DNA from: Monarcha castaneiventris obscurior
Taxonomy: Eukaryota > Chordata > Aves > Passeriformes > Monarchidae
Direction of reading: 5' to 3'
NCBI GenBank assembly: GCA_026261815.1
Contig: JAMPIT010000230.1
Location: forward strand, 10,229,001 to 10,293,000
Length of the DNA: 64,000 nucleotides
Numbering within the stretch: the stretch's first letter is position 1; the number at the start of each line of letters is the position of its first letter. Position numbers and translations under genes: made by a program. Below are positions 38,783-50,918 of this stretch, one piece after another. The notes beneath the pieces were generated by a model that made no database searches, was not told where the DNA came from, and saw nothing but the letters and a program-made list of their open reading frames with translations.

Positions 38783-41700
38783 AAGGTTCATTATGAAGGC
38801 AAACATGCTGAGTATGACTGACTGACAATCTACACAATGGCTGATTTAAACTTTACATTCACCGACCATTTTTCTGAGGAGGAGGAACAGCTAAGGATGC
38901 CTTACATCTCTTCAGCCACTTTTTATTTTTGATAAACCCTGGGGCTGCCTCTGTTAAGGTGAGAGAATACTCTAAGCAGCCCATTCAGCCTGTTGAAAAC
39001 CTCTGCTATGTCTCTGACTTCTAGCAGGCAAGCTCAAATGAATCTCTCTCAAGTAGTGGAATAGGTAGGAAAACTGGTTTATCAAAAAGACATACACAGT
39101 TCCCTTAAACAGTTCAACTTTAAGGCATGTCTGCATGCATTCCTACTGCCTGTGACAATAGTAACACTTCCTTTCAGCCTAATAGGTCCTGAGCCCCATC
39201 CTTTGTCTGCTGATTAACTGCTCTATTCATTGACCAGACCACTAATTGCATGCTCCTTATAGTTACCCTACATTACTGTAAGAATTAATGAGACACAATT
39301 ACAGCTCCCAGAAATCTCAGGCCTAGCCAACTGCAAAGCACTCCAACTGAATAAGAACTCCCCAAGAATAAAGAGAAAAATTCAGCCCATTGTTCGCAGG
39401 AAGCAGAATGTTTTTTGTTAAAAAATTGTATTTATTTGAAGCCGTTTCATAATTAGGCCCTGGAGAAAAAAAAAAGGAGAGAATAGAGAAAGAACTTGGG
39501 AACCAGCATTCACTGAGAAATCACAGCGGATGCAAGGAGACAAGCACACAGTTCAGATATGAAGAGAAAAAAGCATAAGGAAGGAGTGCATAAAAAATTA
39601 GTGCTGTGAACACCACAAACATCTATAACCAATCAGCTGTTTAAACAGAGCATGTCCCACTGTATAGGAATTACCACTAATGCAACCTTATATTTGACAG
39701 CTTCAATCTTGAACAATTTAAAATAAGCACATGGCAAGTTTCTGCAGCCATGTCTCTACTATGAGATGGAAGAAGAGGAATCTAATTTCCCTCTCTCAGA
39801 ATTTAATATGCATTAGAAGTCAGTGTCATTAGCCATGAAAGTCAAAATGAAGGACAGAAAATGAGTTTTTTAAAAACACCCATATTGAAAACTGCACTCA
39901 CATTTAATCTGTGTAATCAACAGCCACAGCTATTCAAAGTCTTAGTGACTACAATCACTACCTATTAGCCTGTAAGTAGTTCAAAAGCTATTATTCTCAC
40001 TTGAACAATTTTCCAATACACACGGGACAGCATTAAGTTAATGAAGTTAATATGCAAAGTCAATATTCTTTGTTATGAAGTCATCTTATTCCACTGGTTT
40101 CTCTTCAACATATTTTCACCATATAAATTCAATTTAAATTACATGTATAGTTTGACAAAGCCACGGATACTTAAAATAGAGCCTGAAATGCAGCACTATA
40201 CTTTATAGTCCTAGTAACCATTTTCCAGGGTACAATTTATAGCAGCCACTGAGACCCCAAACTAAGCATGTCAGACTGGCACTGCTGCATTCCAGAATCA
40301 ACATCTTTGGACAGAGACAACATTTTTTGTATGACTCTACAGGGATTCTCAATAATTGCACCTAACTGCAGTAATAGTTTAAATTCGTGGAAAATGGATG
40401 TTCTTCTGATATTATCACTCACTGATATCACAGCAGAACGCTTTCCTGCATGAAGCAGACAGTTACCACCATGTGGTGCTGAATCCCAAGCAGGAAACAA
40501 GGCACAAATATGGATCAGAGACCTTTGTGTTCAGTGTATAATAAGTCCAATATCCCTGTCATAGAACAGCAATCATTAACTCAGGGATCTTTTGTTAAAT
40601 GGCCCCTGTGGCTGGACTGGTAACAGCAGGGATCGAATTTGCAGTCCTCAAGACTAGATTCATCTGTCAGGGAGACTGCAGGCCTACAGATTCATGCATT
40701 TCCAAAGTCTCTAGGACTTCACATGAAAATACCAATTTCAATTAACCTTGGCTGATTAATCAATCGCAGTGCACGGCCACAGAGCTTACATATGCAGCTC
40801 TGGCTCCAGCAGTATTATTTGAAATGGGCTTTCCATATGTCTTGAAAAAAATCTTTGAGGAAAAAAGAGACCTTTGTCTCAAACAAAACATCACCTAGCA
40901 TGTTCAAGCTGTTCCCGTTTCAAGCCCAAAAATAGAACAAGTCTGAATTCCTGCAGAGTGTGATGTGAAATTATTTCTACTAGTGCAAATAATGTATTCT
41001 GGTATCTGGTCCAGCCTTCATTTCAGATGTTGTGAAGTAACTTACCCAATACAAACTATCCACGCACTGAAGGCTAGCTGTAATTTGTAGTTAGGGTGTC
41101 TCTCTCTCTGTAAGAGAAAAGGGAGTCCTTCCTGCAACAAACATTATGAGCCCACTCTTTAGGGCATCAATTCCAAGGTGGAACTTCCAAATGAAAGATA
41201 GAGGCATGCAGGAAGAACATCATAAGAGACAAGGGAAAGTTTTGAGTCCTAACCCGAGCCCACTGAAACCATTTCTACTCTCTTGTTCCACTACCAATTT
41301 CTTTACTACTTGTTATTTATGGTAGTGCAGGTAGCACCAGCAGATGACAATCCTGATCCACCAAGTGTTCCCACGTGCTTATTTATCCTGGAACTGGTAC
41401 ACCCAAGGAAAATTCCACTTTTATACTTTTCATCCTTTAGTTTGCATATTGCACATCATAAGCTTCACTACTAGGGAGTTTGCTTCCCTCCTTTTCATTG
41501 TTATATCTACATCCAGCCCCCTTTCTTCCTCAAAGTAGTTCAGTTAAGCAATGGTTTTTTTGTCTATAATGCCTCCTAAGAGTGGCCCCAAAAGTATCTT
41601 CAAGACTAGAACCACCAACAGGACAGGTGCCAAACATGAAAATTCATGCATTGTCAGGAACTATTGATGCAACTTGCAGCTGTAAGACAATGCTGTAGGC

Positions 41701-42960
41701 AGAGGATGAACAGGAGACAGTGACACTATTCCTAGAGTTGCTCTGGAGGTCATCCTCAGGAGCAATGTAAGCATAAGCTGTGATGTATCATCTGTGTGTG
41801 CAGTGATAAACTGGCATATGAGTCCCTACAGGATGAGGCTTACAGCTGATTTACACTAGAAAGGTTAATATAGAAATTACACTAACAAGACTCTTCTTCT
41901 CAAGCAACTTACACCTATCCCTCAAGAGAAGTAAAATGTACAGGTAAAAGAACTCCTTATGCAGCTTCTGCACTGGGGTTTTTGCTGGCATAGCTATGTC
42001 AGCAAAAAATTCATATCCCTCCCTGACAGGCCTCCTTGATAACACTTTCAAGTGCAAACCAGGTGTCAGTATTTCTGTTATGACAGAAAAAGAGTTCTAC
42101 ACTAGTCACGAGCTGAATATTTGGCCTTTCATGACCTGGAAAAGTCCTTGCTTCCAAGAAGGTCAAATCCCATGATCATGTTTTCTACCAGCATAATCTC
42201 TCATGAGCACTGATTAATACAGTACTTGTATGGTACTGTATTAACACATATAGAGTAGGAGAAAATATATCAGTAGCCAACCATTTATATTCTGCATTCC
42301 CATGTAAAACTTATCTATTTACACTACATGAATGCCACAAAAAAATCCAGTGAATGGGAGGCACCAACAGTTTTATGTAAAAAATTGCTGTGATTTTTAG
42401 ATTAGTCTAAAAATTTTTTTAAAGCTACTAATCTCTGGACATTTCAGTTGGTTATATTTGGCACTCAGAAATATTTAGATAATTCTAAGAAGAGATTCTA
42501 TGGATTGAATTCCCAGATCATGGAAGAAGCTGACCAAGTACAAACATCTTTCATTTTAATCAGCTTCATTAGGTAGAAAGTTAACAATACTGGTTTGAAA
42601 GCAGCTAGATAGCTTTAAAGACAAGACAATTAGGCAAAAACCCCAGAGCTGAAGAGATGACTGGAAGAAGACATGCTGCTACAGGCAGTGTTGCAGAGGG
42701 TCCCTCAAGGATCACCAACCTTGTACCTGTTCCTAATATAATTTACCATATTCTCTCCATCTACAGTTCTGGGATGGCAAGGGCCACGGTCTGCCTGGGG
42801 TGTTCCTCAGTACAAATTAAGATGTTCTGTGATAAAAGTCAGCATGAATAAAACAAAGTGTTTCTAACTACTTACACATGCAACACTCATGGCCAGCGAT
42901 TAGCCAAACAGCATGAATCCCTGAGCCACAAGAAACAGTCAATCACATTAATTTCTTTAG

Positions 42961-42976
42961 TTAATTAATTAATTAA
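42961..42976. repeat. (TTAA)4 microsatellite
   Basis: Four perfect TTAA units, self-complementary, within AT-rich DNA. Confidence 0.9.
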
Positions 42977-45900
42977 TGTTCCTTTATTGACTAGAAAGAA
43001 AGAAAACATATTTTGGAAGCAAAAAGCAATCTGTGATATCTAAGCATTAAAATCACTACTCAAACTGCATCCTACTCCTAAAATTAAGATAAAGTTTAGC
43101 ATGGTAAGAATGTGTTATGTTGATTTATGCCCTGGTTTACTATTGCTGGTTTCAGAACAGCAAACAGCAGAGCAGAGAGTGGTTCCTGTGACAGAAGCAT
43201 TAGACTGGCATAAGGTTCTGCGTCCTTTAACTACCCGTGACACACCTAGCCCTGCACTTTCTGTCAGACAAAGTAGAATTTGGCTAGAATGCAACTTGAA
43301 TATTGGTCATACATTGATCAAAAAATAGATTGGACAAAATAGTCAAATCCCTGTCAATTTTGAGCCCTAATGATTCCTTTTATAGCATCTTTACAAAGCA
43401 GCAGTCTTACGTTTCACACGTGCCATTGTAAGAAGGAAGCCAGCCACTGGAAATTAAGTGCCTTTATTACATAAAGAACGTGTAAGAGTGGAAAGAGCTG
43501 AAAAGGAACAGACAGTCCAAAAAAATACAGGATAAGACTAAGAAGAAACATCTCCCAAAACAGAAGTATAATTAAGCATCCAAACTGCCAATTAACAGTA
43601 AATTGCCAATGAGAGGAACATGTATGGAGGAATGCAGGGATGTGTAGGGAATTAAGAAGCTATATTGCAGCTAGGCTTTATACACGGAGAGTTCTAAGGT
43701 ATTTAGGCTCTTGAATCCTACTTAGGAACATCAAGTCCCACTCAGTTCTACAGGAGATTAGGCACCTTCACATCTCTGACAATTGGGGTTCAAGGACTGC
43801 TCCCATAAAACATCAGTGTCTGTGCCTCTCATGGGCCTGTCTCACTGTATTAGGCAACCAGATGCACCAGTGACTCTGAACAAAACTCTCAGTCTACCAT
43901 AAATACATTTAATGTCCTACACATAGGACCATTTAATGAGACACAGTAAAAAGCAGTTGTTCGGTGGAAATGCAGAGTATGGGGGAAGGGAAGTTACAGG
44001 AAATCACATATTCTGAACTTATGTACGGGTTCAGGAATTGCCTCTGTAAAGCTGCCAGCCTTTCTCCACACACAATTATCAGGTACCATTTGTATTACTG
44101 TAGAACCTGTAAGATGAGGCTATGGATCAGTCTTACACAGATGCTATGAAAAAAAGAACATGCCTACATACCTGATGCAAGTCATGCAACCCAAACAGTA
44201 TCCATAACACAATTTTTTAAATTTTCTTGGCTTACAACTAATTACTATCATCCATAGTAGAATTATCGTAAAAACATTATTCATATTACATTTGGACAGG
44301 CTTAGAAAGGAGAAATATGCACTGAACCACAAGGAGAAATACAGATTATTATAGTATTACATAAACTCTACGTAGACAGGAGAAACACCTTCTCCGAAAG
44401 CAGTGGGGGTTTTTTACATAGCTAGATAAAATGTATTCCATGCAAATGACTTACAAAAACTGAACACGTGGGAGCCACTCCAGCAACTACAGTCTTGGAA
44501 GGCTTTCTGTTATAAACACAAGAATATGTTTGGATATCATTTATAACACATACTCCCTGGCAATAATTTACCCTTCCACTCAAAAACCTTGTATATAGGT
44601 ACTTCACTGTTACCACACAAAAAATCAGAATAACTTCAGAGAGAGCAACAAAGGAAATTTGCATCTGACATTAATATCTTCATAGGATAAAGTGTATTTT
44701 AATGAAGATATTGTCAGCAATACATGTGTTTATGCTTCTTTTTTCCCTTCACACTTGGATTTTATTTCATTTATGTCATGATCTACCTTGCAAGTTTAAG
44801 AAATGCATCATTTATTCATGACCTCTACTTTCTTTCAGAACCTCTCAGTTACACAGAAGACCAGGTTAAAGAAAAATCAAGTGGTTTGTCTGATAACAGT
44901 TACTGTCAAAACGATCCGTGGATGTTGAATTTCTGTTAGCTGAAGTCATAATAAAAAAAACCCAACCCAAAAACCAGTGCTTGCTGTACCTTTTTCCAGA
45001 ATAAACTCTCATAATTAAACTTTCTACTTTTCCAAGTAGCTGACTATGTATTCCTGCACAGCGGGAGGTTTTCTCCACAGACATATTGACTTGGACAATA
45101 AACAAAGCAAAAATCCCTGACTGGAATTTACAGCTAAATTTAACCATGCATATTGTTAATAAAATTTGCATATATGTCTTTCAACATTAAGAAAAAATAA
45201 AGTTGAAATTCAACTAATTTGGGCACTGCACTACTTTGCAAGGAAAAAAAAATGAGATTTAAGTTGTAATTTCCATATTTATTGAGGCTGTACGTCAAAG
45301 GAAATCTGTGCAAAAAAATCCTGGTGCTGCCTTGATGAGATTTGAAAGATGACAGCATATTAATAGTAAAGGAGCTTCTCCTTAGCAAAGATGGCTTAAA
45401 CAGTACCTATTAAACACCGACAAGGGCCACCTAATTTTAGAAAACATTTCCAGCATCTCTTATTTCCCTGCCCTTCAACCACAAAACAAGTAAAAGCAGT
45501 TAACATATTTTGAAGCGATATCCCATTGCCATTTCCCCTCAGTGTCAACTTTCCCCATGAAACATTAACAGATCAGTCAGCATTGACTTCTTACGATTAA
45601 AGGAGGTAATGGAAACTTTAATTGATACTTTTTCATTGATTTTTTTTGTCACAACACTGCACCACCATGAGCCCTCCAAAGCCATGAACTATCAGTAGCA
45701 AACATTCACCTTCTATTTTTAATTTTTATGTCTTTATTCACAGTATCCTGGACATTTGATTTAAAGGAATTAATGTTTCTAGTTCCTTTAAAACTAAGTT
45801 ACTTTGCCTGGATCTGCCTAGCCACAAAAAGTAGACAATGGAATGCAGTTCTGCCAGCATAAAACCTTTTAGATAAGCAAAAATACTTTCCCACTAAAGA

Positions 45901-48900
45901 GAGAAGATCGTACTCCTTTGAGGTGCTTTTCCAGTACAAAAGCTGGATGTATTCCAGGGATTATGCTGTTGGTTGGGTGGTTTGGGTTTGTTTTGTTGGG
46001 ATTTTTTTCTTTTTTTTTTTTACTGAAACAGTGAATTTTTATTCAGTAAAGCTCTCGCTAAATTATGAAAAAATGTTCACATTACCACAGCATGTACTTT
46101 ATGGCTTTTAATACTTGCCCTTGCTCTGGGCAGGATTTCAAGGGCACCTGTAACCTACGCTTAAGTCTTTAGAGTTTGGCTGCTCCTCAACTGGAGGATG
46201 GAGAAGGCAGAAGTGAGGAACTTGGTCATCACTTAAGGAATTACCTACAGCTGACAATGCAAATAAGTGGCCCAGTCATTCTTTTCTTAGGTTTCAGGTG
46301 AAACAAACAACAATTAACACTGAAACAAGATTTCTAACACCCCTGTGAGATGCACAGGTCAGCTCACACCTCTCAAAGCACTTCTAGCACACACTGTAGG
46401 CCTGGGTGGGAGATCTCTGAATCCTGCTCCTGAATGTTTTCTTCAAAATACAGCTACAACGTTTTTCTTTTCTAAGAAACAAGCATGCTGTGAGAGAAAT
46501 GCACAGCAACAAGCACCTCTAGCACTCAGGCTGTGGCTATAAACAGCTTGATATCATCACAAGGTCTAACTGAGACTCTGTAAAACAGTATGGTATCCTC
46601 CAGAGTACCCTCTGGAGATTACATCACTTCATTTACTGAACATTACTTCAGATTTTTTTTGCAAAATGCTGTATTCAGATATTGTGTGACAGACATAGCT
46701 GAGGAAGTGGAGGAGTAATTTTATTCTGCAAATGTGCAATGAAAACTAGGTAAATAACCTCAGTGACACAGAAGAAGCCATAAACATCTTATCTGCATTC
46801 TGGTCCAATCATAGGAAACCAAAAAACTACAGGAAGATATGACTTCCAGTCAGGTTACCCATGAGAAGCTGAGAGCTCACTGGACTATGTTCACGACATT
46901 GAGGTCAGCAGAAGTCAAGGATCACAATTCTCCAAATACAAATTGCTGAGCAGAAAACCAAGCCAGCAGTTAACACTGCAGAATCAGGCACTGAAATTAA
47001 TGAGTTAAAGATTAATTCACTCACAGACTGTGTGTACATGGTCACCTCATGGGGCCATCACCAGGAAGACAAGAGATCTTCTTAGAAGAACTGGCTCTAC
47101 CAGAGGCTAATTAACAGATATGCTGACTGTAAATAAAAGCAGGAGGTGGTAAACAGAAAAGAATAGAAAGTTTGATGGGGCTCCCAACGGATGCTGTGTG
47201 TCAATAAACGTCAGTTGAAACTTAGATGCTGCTTTTGTGCTCTCTTAAGGAAATCATTATAATCACATTATTCTGTAACAGAGTCTAGCCTAATCTCCAT
47301 GCATCATACTAGAGGATATTTTTGATCAACTAGACATTTGTTAATTACAAAACCAAGCATCTTGAAGCTATTTTGTTTTACATACAGAATGAAGCAGCTT
47401 ATTTAAAAGTGAAAATTATTACTCAGATTTACTACCCATAAAACTAACAATACCCATAAAGCTAACAACTCTTTCTTACATGCCAAACCAAATTAGTGAC
47501 TCTTGTAAAAATACTGTTTGTTTCAAAAATGCCAGTTAGATAGCACAAACATGTCTACAATACAGATAAGACTGATATATACAATGACAATTAGGTTTTT
47601 TAAGCACAGAAACACTTTTTCAGTTTATCCTCATAATTTCCTAAACCTGTAGATGCATGCCTTAGCTCTGAGTTTTGACATTAGATTCTTCATATGCATT
47701 TTACCATCACATTTGCCTTCACTATTTCACAAATTTTCCACCAATAAAGGACTATTCATAAGGAAAACAGTTTTAATGGTACTAAACACTTAAAAGATGG
47801 TGATATTCACTGTCCATTCTCTGCCCCACACCCCCAAAAGTTAACTGCCATTACAGACCAGATTTTTTGTTTCCTAATCCCCTCTCCCATTTAACGACCT
47901 GATTTGACAAACCTTTTCTCAAGCAAACAGGCATTTTAAAGTGACCAGCATCACTGACAGGAGGACAGACTATTTTGCATGAGAAAGTTTACAGGATGTA
48001 ATCTTCTCTTTTCCTTGAAGTTAAAGTAATTACTACCTAGTACCGAAATGAAAGAAATTTAATAGTGTCAGTCCAATTACTTGTGAACACATGTTTATTT
48101 TGCACCCAATTACTCCCCTCAATTCTTCCAGTTTCAAGAGTGGACAGATTTGGAAACTCTATTTGCTTCTCAGTTCTTAACATTAAAATAAAAATTCTGA
48201 TTAAGGCATACAAATGATGTGAGAGAGGTTGCACTATTCTGCCATTCTTGACACATTTTAGAGACAGAATTACAGTATCTTCTTTCACTTCACAGAATTT
48301 CTAAATTAATTTTAATAGAATTTACATATTTTTACTGCATTTCTGGGAAAACGCAAACATTTTTTTTTCTACTTTTTCCAACTCATGAATTCTAATATAC
48401 TAAAATTTCTTCCTTGTACAATAATTATTTGAAGTAATGCTAATTGACTGTGGAGCACTATGCTTCAGCAAGTATTTAGATTCCACACATGAGCAGTTGG
48501 TACCATATGAGCTCACTCTTATACTTCAATATTGTGCTTTCCTTTCTCTGTTGTCCTTCCCGACACACTTTGTGTTGATGAATCTATTTCTCAACAATAC
48601 TCAACTTATTTCTTTCTTTCAAATATTGCCTGGCTATTATATTTTCTCACAACTATTTATTTTAAATGGTTATAAAATAATAAAAGGGAACTTCTAGTAC
48701 TAACAGTGTGCTATAATAAAATTGTGCTGACAGAGATCTGAATAAAAAAGTGTCTGCGATGTCAGGAAAAGAAATAAAAGAGACCCCACCTATTTTGGTC
48801 AATATAACATCCAGGTAAATTTAACTACACAGGAGTAAAATTAGTATATCTATTTTCAGGAAATCATAAAAATTCTGAAGAGTTTATTAAAAATATGAAG

Positions 48901-49675
48901 AAAAAAACCTTGCTGTCTTACTAAGCATATGCTCATTTACAGATTTGATCATTAATGCCTGTGAAGATTAAAACAGCATAGTATTGCTTACCAGTCATGA
49001 ACTAAATTAAATTACTATGAAAACAAAGTTAAGAATATCTGGAAAGATATTTCTGTAAAGCTGGTATGATACGAAACAAGCAATAAAGAATAACAATTAA
49101 CTTTTGCTTAAGAAATGCCACGTGTTGCCAGTTGGTGGAAGCTTCTGGCTACAAGCTGCTCTCTGACACGGAACCAATGACAGAACATTACACATACTGA
49201 AACTAATGGGGATCATACTAACAATTTTCCTCCCTGATTTTCAATATTCTCTTTGTTTTCTTTTCTTGTCATAATACCAGGTCCAGTGAACTCTGCAGGA
49301 GTCTCACACTAATGTTAACCCTTAAACCACTACACAAATTGGTGTTCCACCCGGGGAACCAAACTCAACCCGCTACATCTACCCACCAACTTTGGAAAAA
49401 CACACAAAAAGGTTCACAGTTGCATTTAAGACATAGTTATAGCAAATTCTTACTTCTACAAAAAGCAACAAAGGAGAAATGGAAGCTGCAAAACCTACTT
49501 AAAAAAAAAAAGTCAGCAGAAAGCTTGGGACTCCAGAATCACAATCTATTCAGACAAAATTCTCTACCCCTATGCTCATATATTTTGTGATTGGCTTGTC
49601 CTTTTCTTGGAGAAAAGAATTTAATTTCTGATAAACTTTGCTGCATTTCAGATGGCCAAAGCCCGCACTTATTCA

Positions 49676-50003
49676 TCAGTGTACTCTTCTCATCCAAGGA
49701 TGGCTATGATAACTCAGATCAAAGATCCATTTAGCTCAGTATCCTGCTTCCAAAAGCAGCCACAAGTCAGAGTCAAGACAAGAGAGCATGAGCAAAGAAA
49801 TCAAATACAATATTTTCCCAGAACAACTCCCTAGCCCTTCAACTATATTCCACTCAGGAATTCCTGAGACTGATGTGATTTATCTATTTATCTTGCCCAA
49901 TGGACCTTTTCTTTCAAACACTTTATCCAATTATCCCTTAAACTTATATATACTTTTGCATCCACAACATGCCAAAGCAAGGCTATCCCAGGCAAAGAAC
50001 TAG
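49676..50003 (-). repeat. Old CR1-related LINE 3' end, longest copy
   Basis: The + strand has GGATGGCTATGATAACTCAG, ATCAAAGATCCATTTAGCTC and AGTATCCTGCTTCCAAAAGC. It continues with ATCCCTTAAACTTATAT, CCACAACATGCCAAAGCAAG and GCTATCCCAGGC. These follow, in order, the inverse complement of the same family as the 12293 copy, including the internal CTTCACAACATCCTCTGGCA-like segment about 300 bases in. Small open frames in this span are therefore repeat-derived. Confidence 0.6.
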
Positions 50004-50081
50004 GAACTGTACTGTAGTGATAGTTTTCTGCACAGCCAGTGCTCAGTACTCACATTTTCTTATTAAAATACAGTCAAAATT

Positions 50082-50106
50082 AAAAAAAAAAAAAAAAAAA
50101 AAAAAA
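50082..50106 (+). repeat. Poly(A) tract, 25 bases
   Basis: An uninterrupted A run about 80 bases right of the old CR1-related copy. That copy is in reverse orientation, so this is not its tail. Confidence 0.85.
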
Positions 50107-50892
50107 GAAAGCAAGACTGATGCACCCCTTGAAAGAAACTGAATTTGCACATACCCCAGCAAGTTGAGTCCAGTGGGAATTAGCATTCTGAACACAGTGA
50201 AATGCTGCAATAGCAAGAATTATAACAAGGTTGAATATAGCTTGAAAAGCAGGCAGATGTCATGAGTGAAAAAACAGACACCCTCACAAAAGCAGCCAAA
50301 AAACTCTGTAACCCTCCCTCAGTCCAACAACCAAATTCTGATCCAAGGAGGTTAAATATAGGGCTGCTTGAAAATTTTCCACTGCATCTATTTTTGATGG
50401 GAAATGAGGCTTTCAGCTAAACACTTTCTGGTTGGATTGTTTGGGGGTTTTTGGCATGTCTAAATATGTGCTTCTGCAAGAATACTTTTCTTACCAAAAA
50501 GCCAAACCTATCAACAAAAATATTTTGATTGAAAACACAGTGTGTTATTAAGAAATGCTAGTGTAGCATTTCATTGTATCTTTAGCTTACCTGCTTTATG
50601 TGGCAGATCTCTATCAACTAGACTTACCATTTAAATGAGAATTTGGGCCATAGATCACTTTGAGGGATTCCCCACTTCCAGCACTCCCTTCAAAGAGGAG
50701 AGATCATGGCATAGTGTCAAAGGTGGTGGGCAGCCTCAGCCTTGCAGAGCAGGGCCAGCAGGCATCCAGGTTGTAATGTCAGAGGAGGACTACAGTAACA
50801 TTTTTCAAACTGAGAAGTTTTAGTTTTCAGACAAAGTCTTCCAGTCCTCTGAATTCTGCCAAAGCATGTAGTGTTTCCTGGAAAATAAAGAC

Positions 50893-50918
50893 AAAAAAAA
50901 AAAAAAAAAAAAAAAAAG
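50893..50918 (+). repeat. Poly(A) tract, 26 bases, preceded by AATAAA
   Basis: AATAAA at 50884-50889 is followed three bases later by 26 A. The spacing is too short for a normal cleavage site, so a retroposed 3' end is possible but not shown. Confidence 0.8.

Larger units (their letters stand above)
35001..49675. other. AT-rich gene desert, no gene seen
   Basis: Nearly 15 kb without a supported gene. It includes a 17-base A tract (35270-35286), a perfect 22-bp tandem duplication (38739-38782), a TGATTAATCA palindrome (40753-40762), a TTAA tetranucleotide run (42961-42976), T-rich runs near 46005-46020 and an AATAAA with a weak LTR-like look near 47203. A stretch near 43690-43760 resembles an old reptile repeat with a TTAGGCACC core. 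Open frames are all at or below 101 codons and unconvincing. Confidence 0.7.

Noticed and set aside
47190..47225. AATAAA in a possible LTR-like context
   Set aside because: No TG/CA ends, no repeat resemblance and no tandem features. The hexamer alone is frequent in AT-rich DNA.
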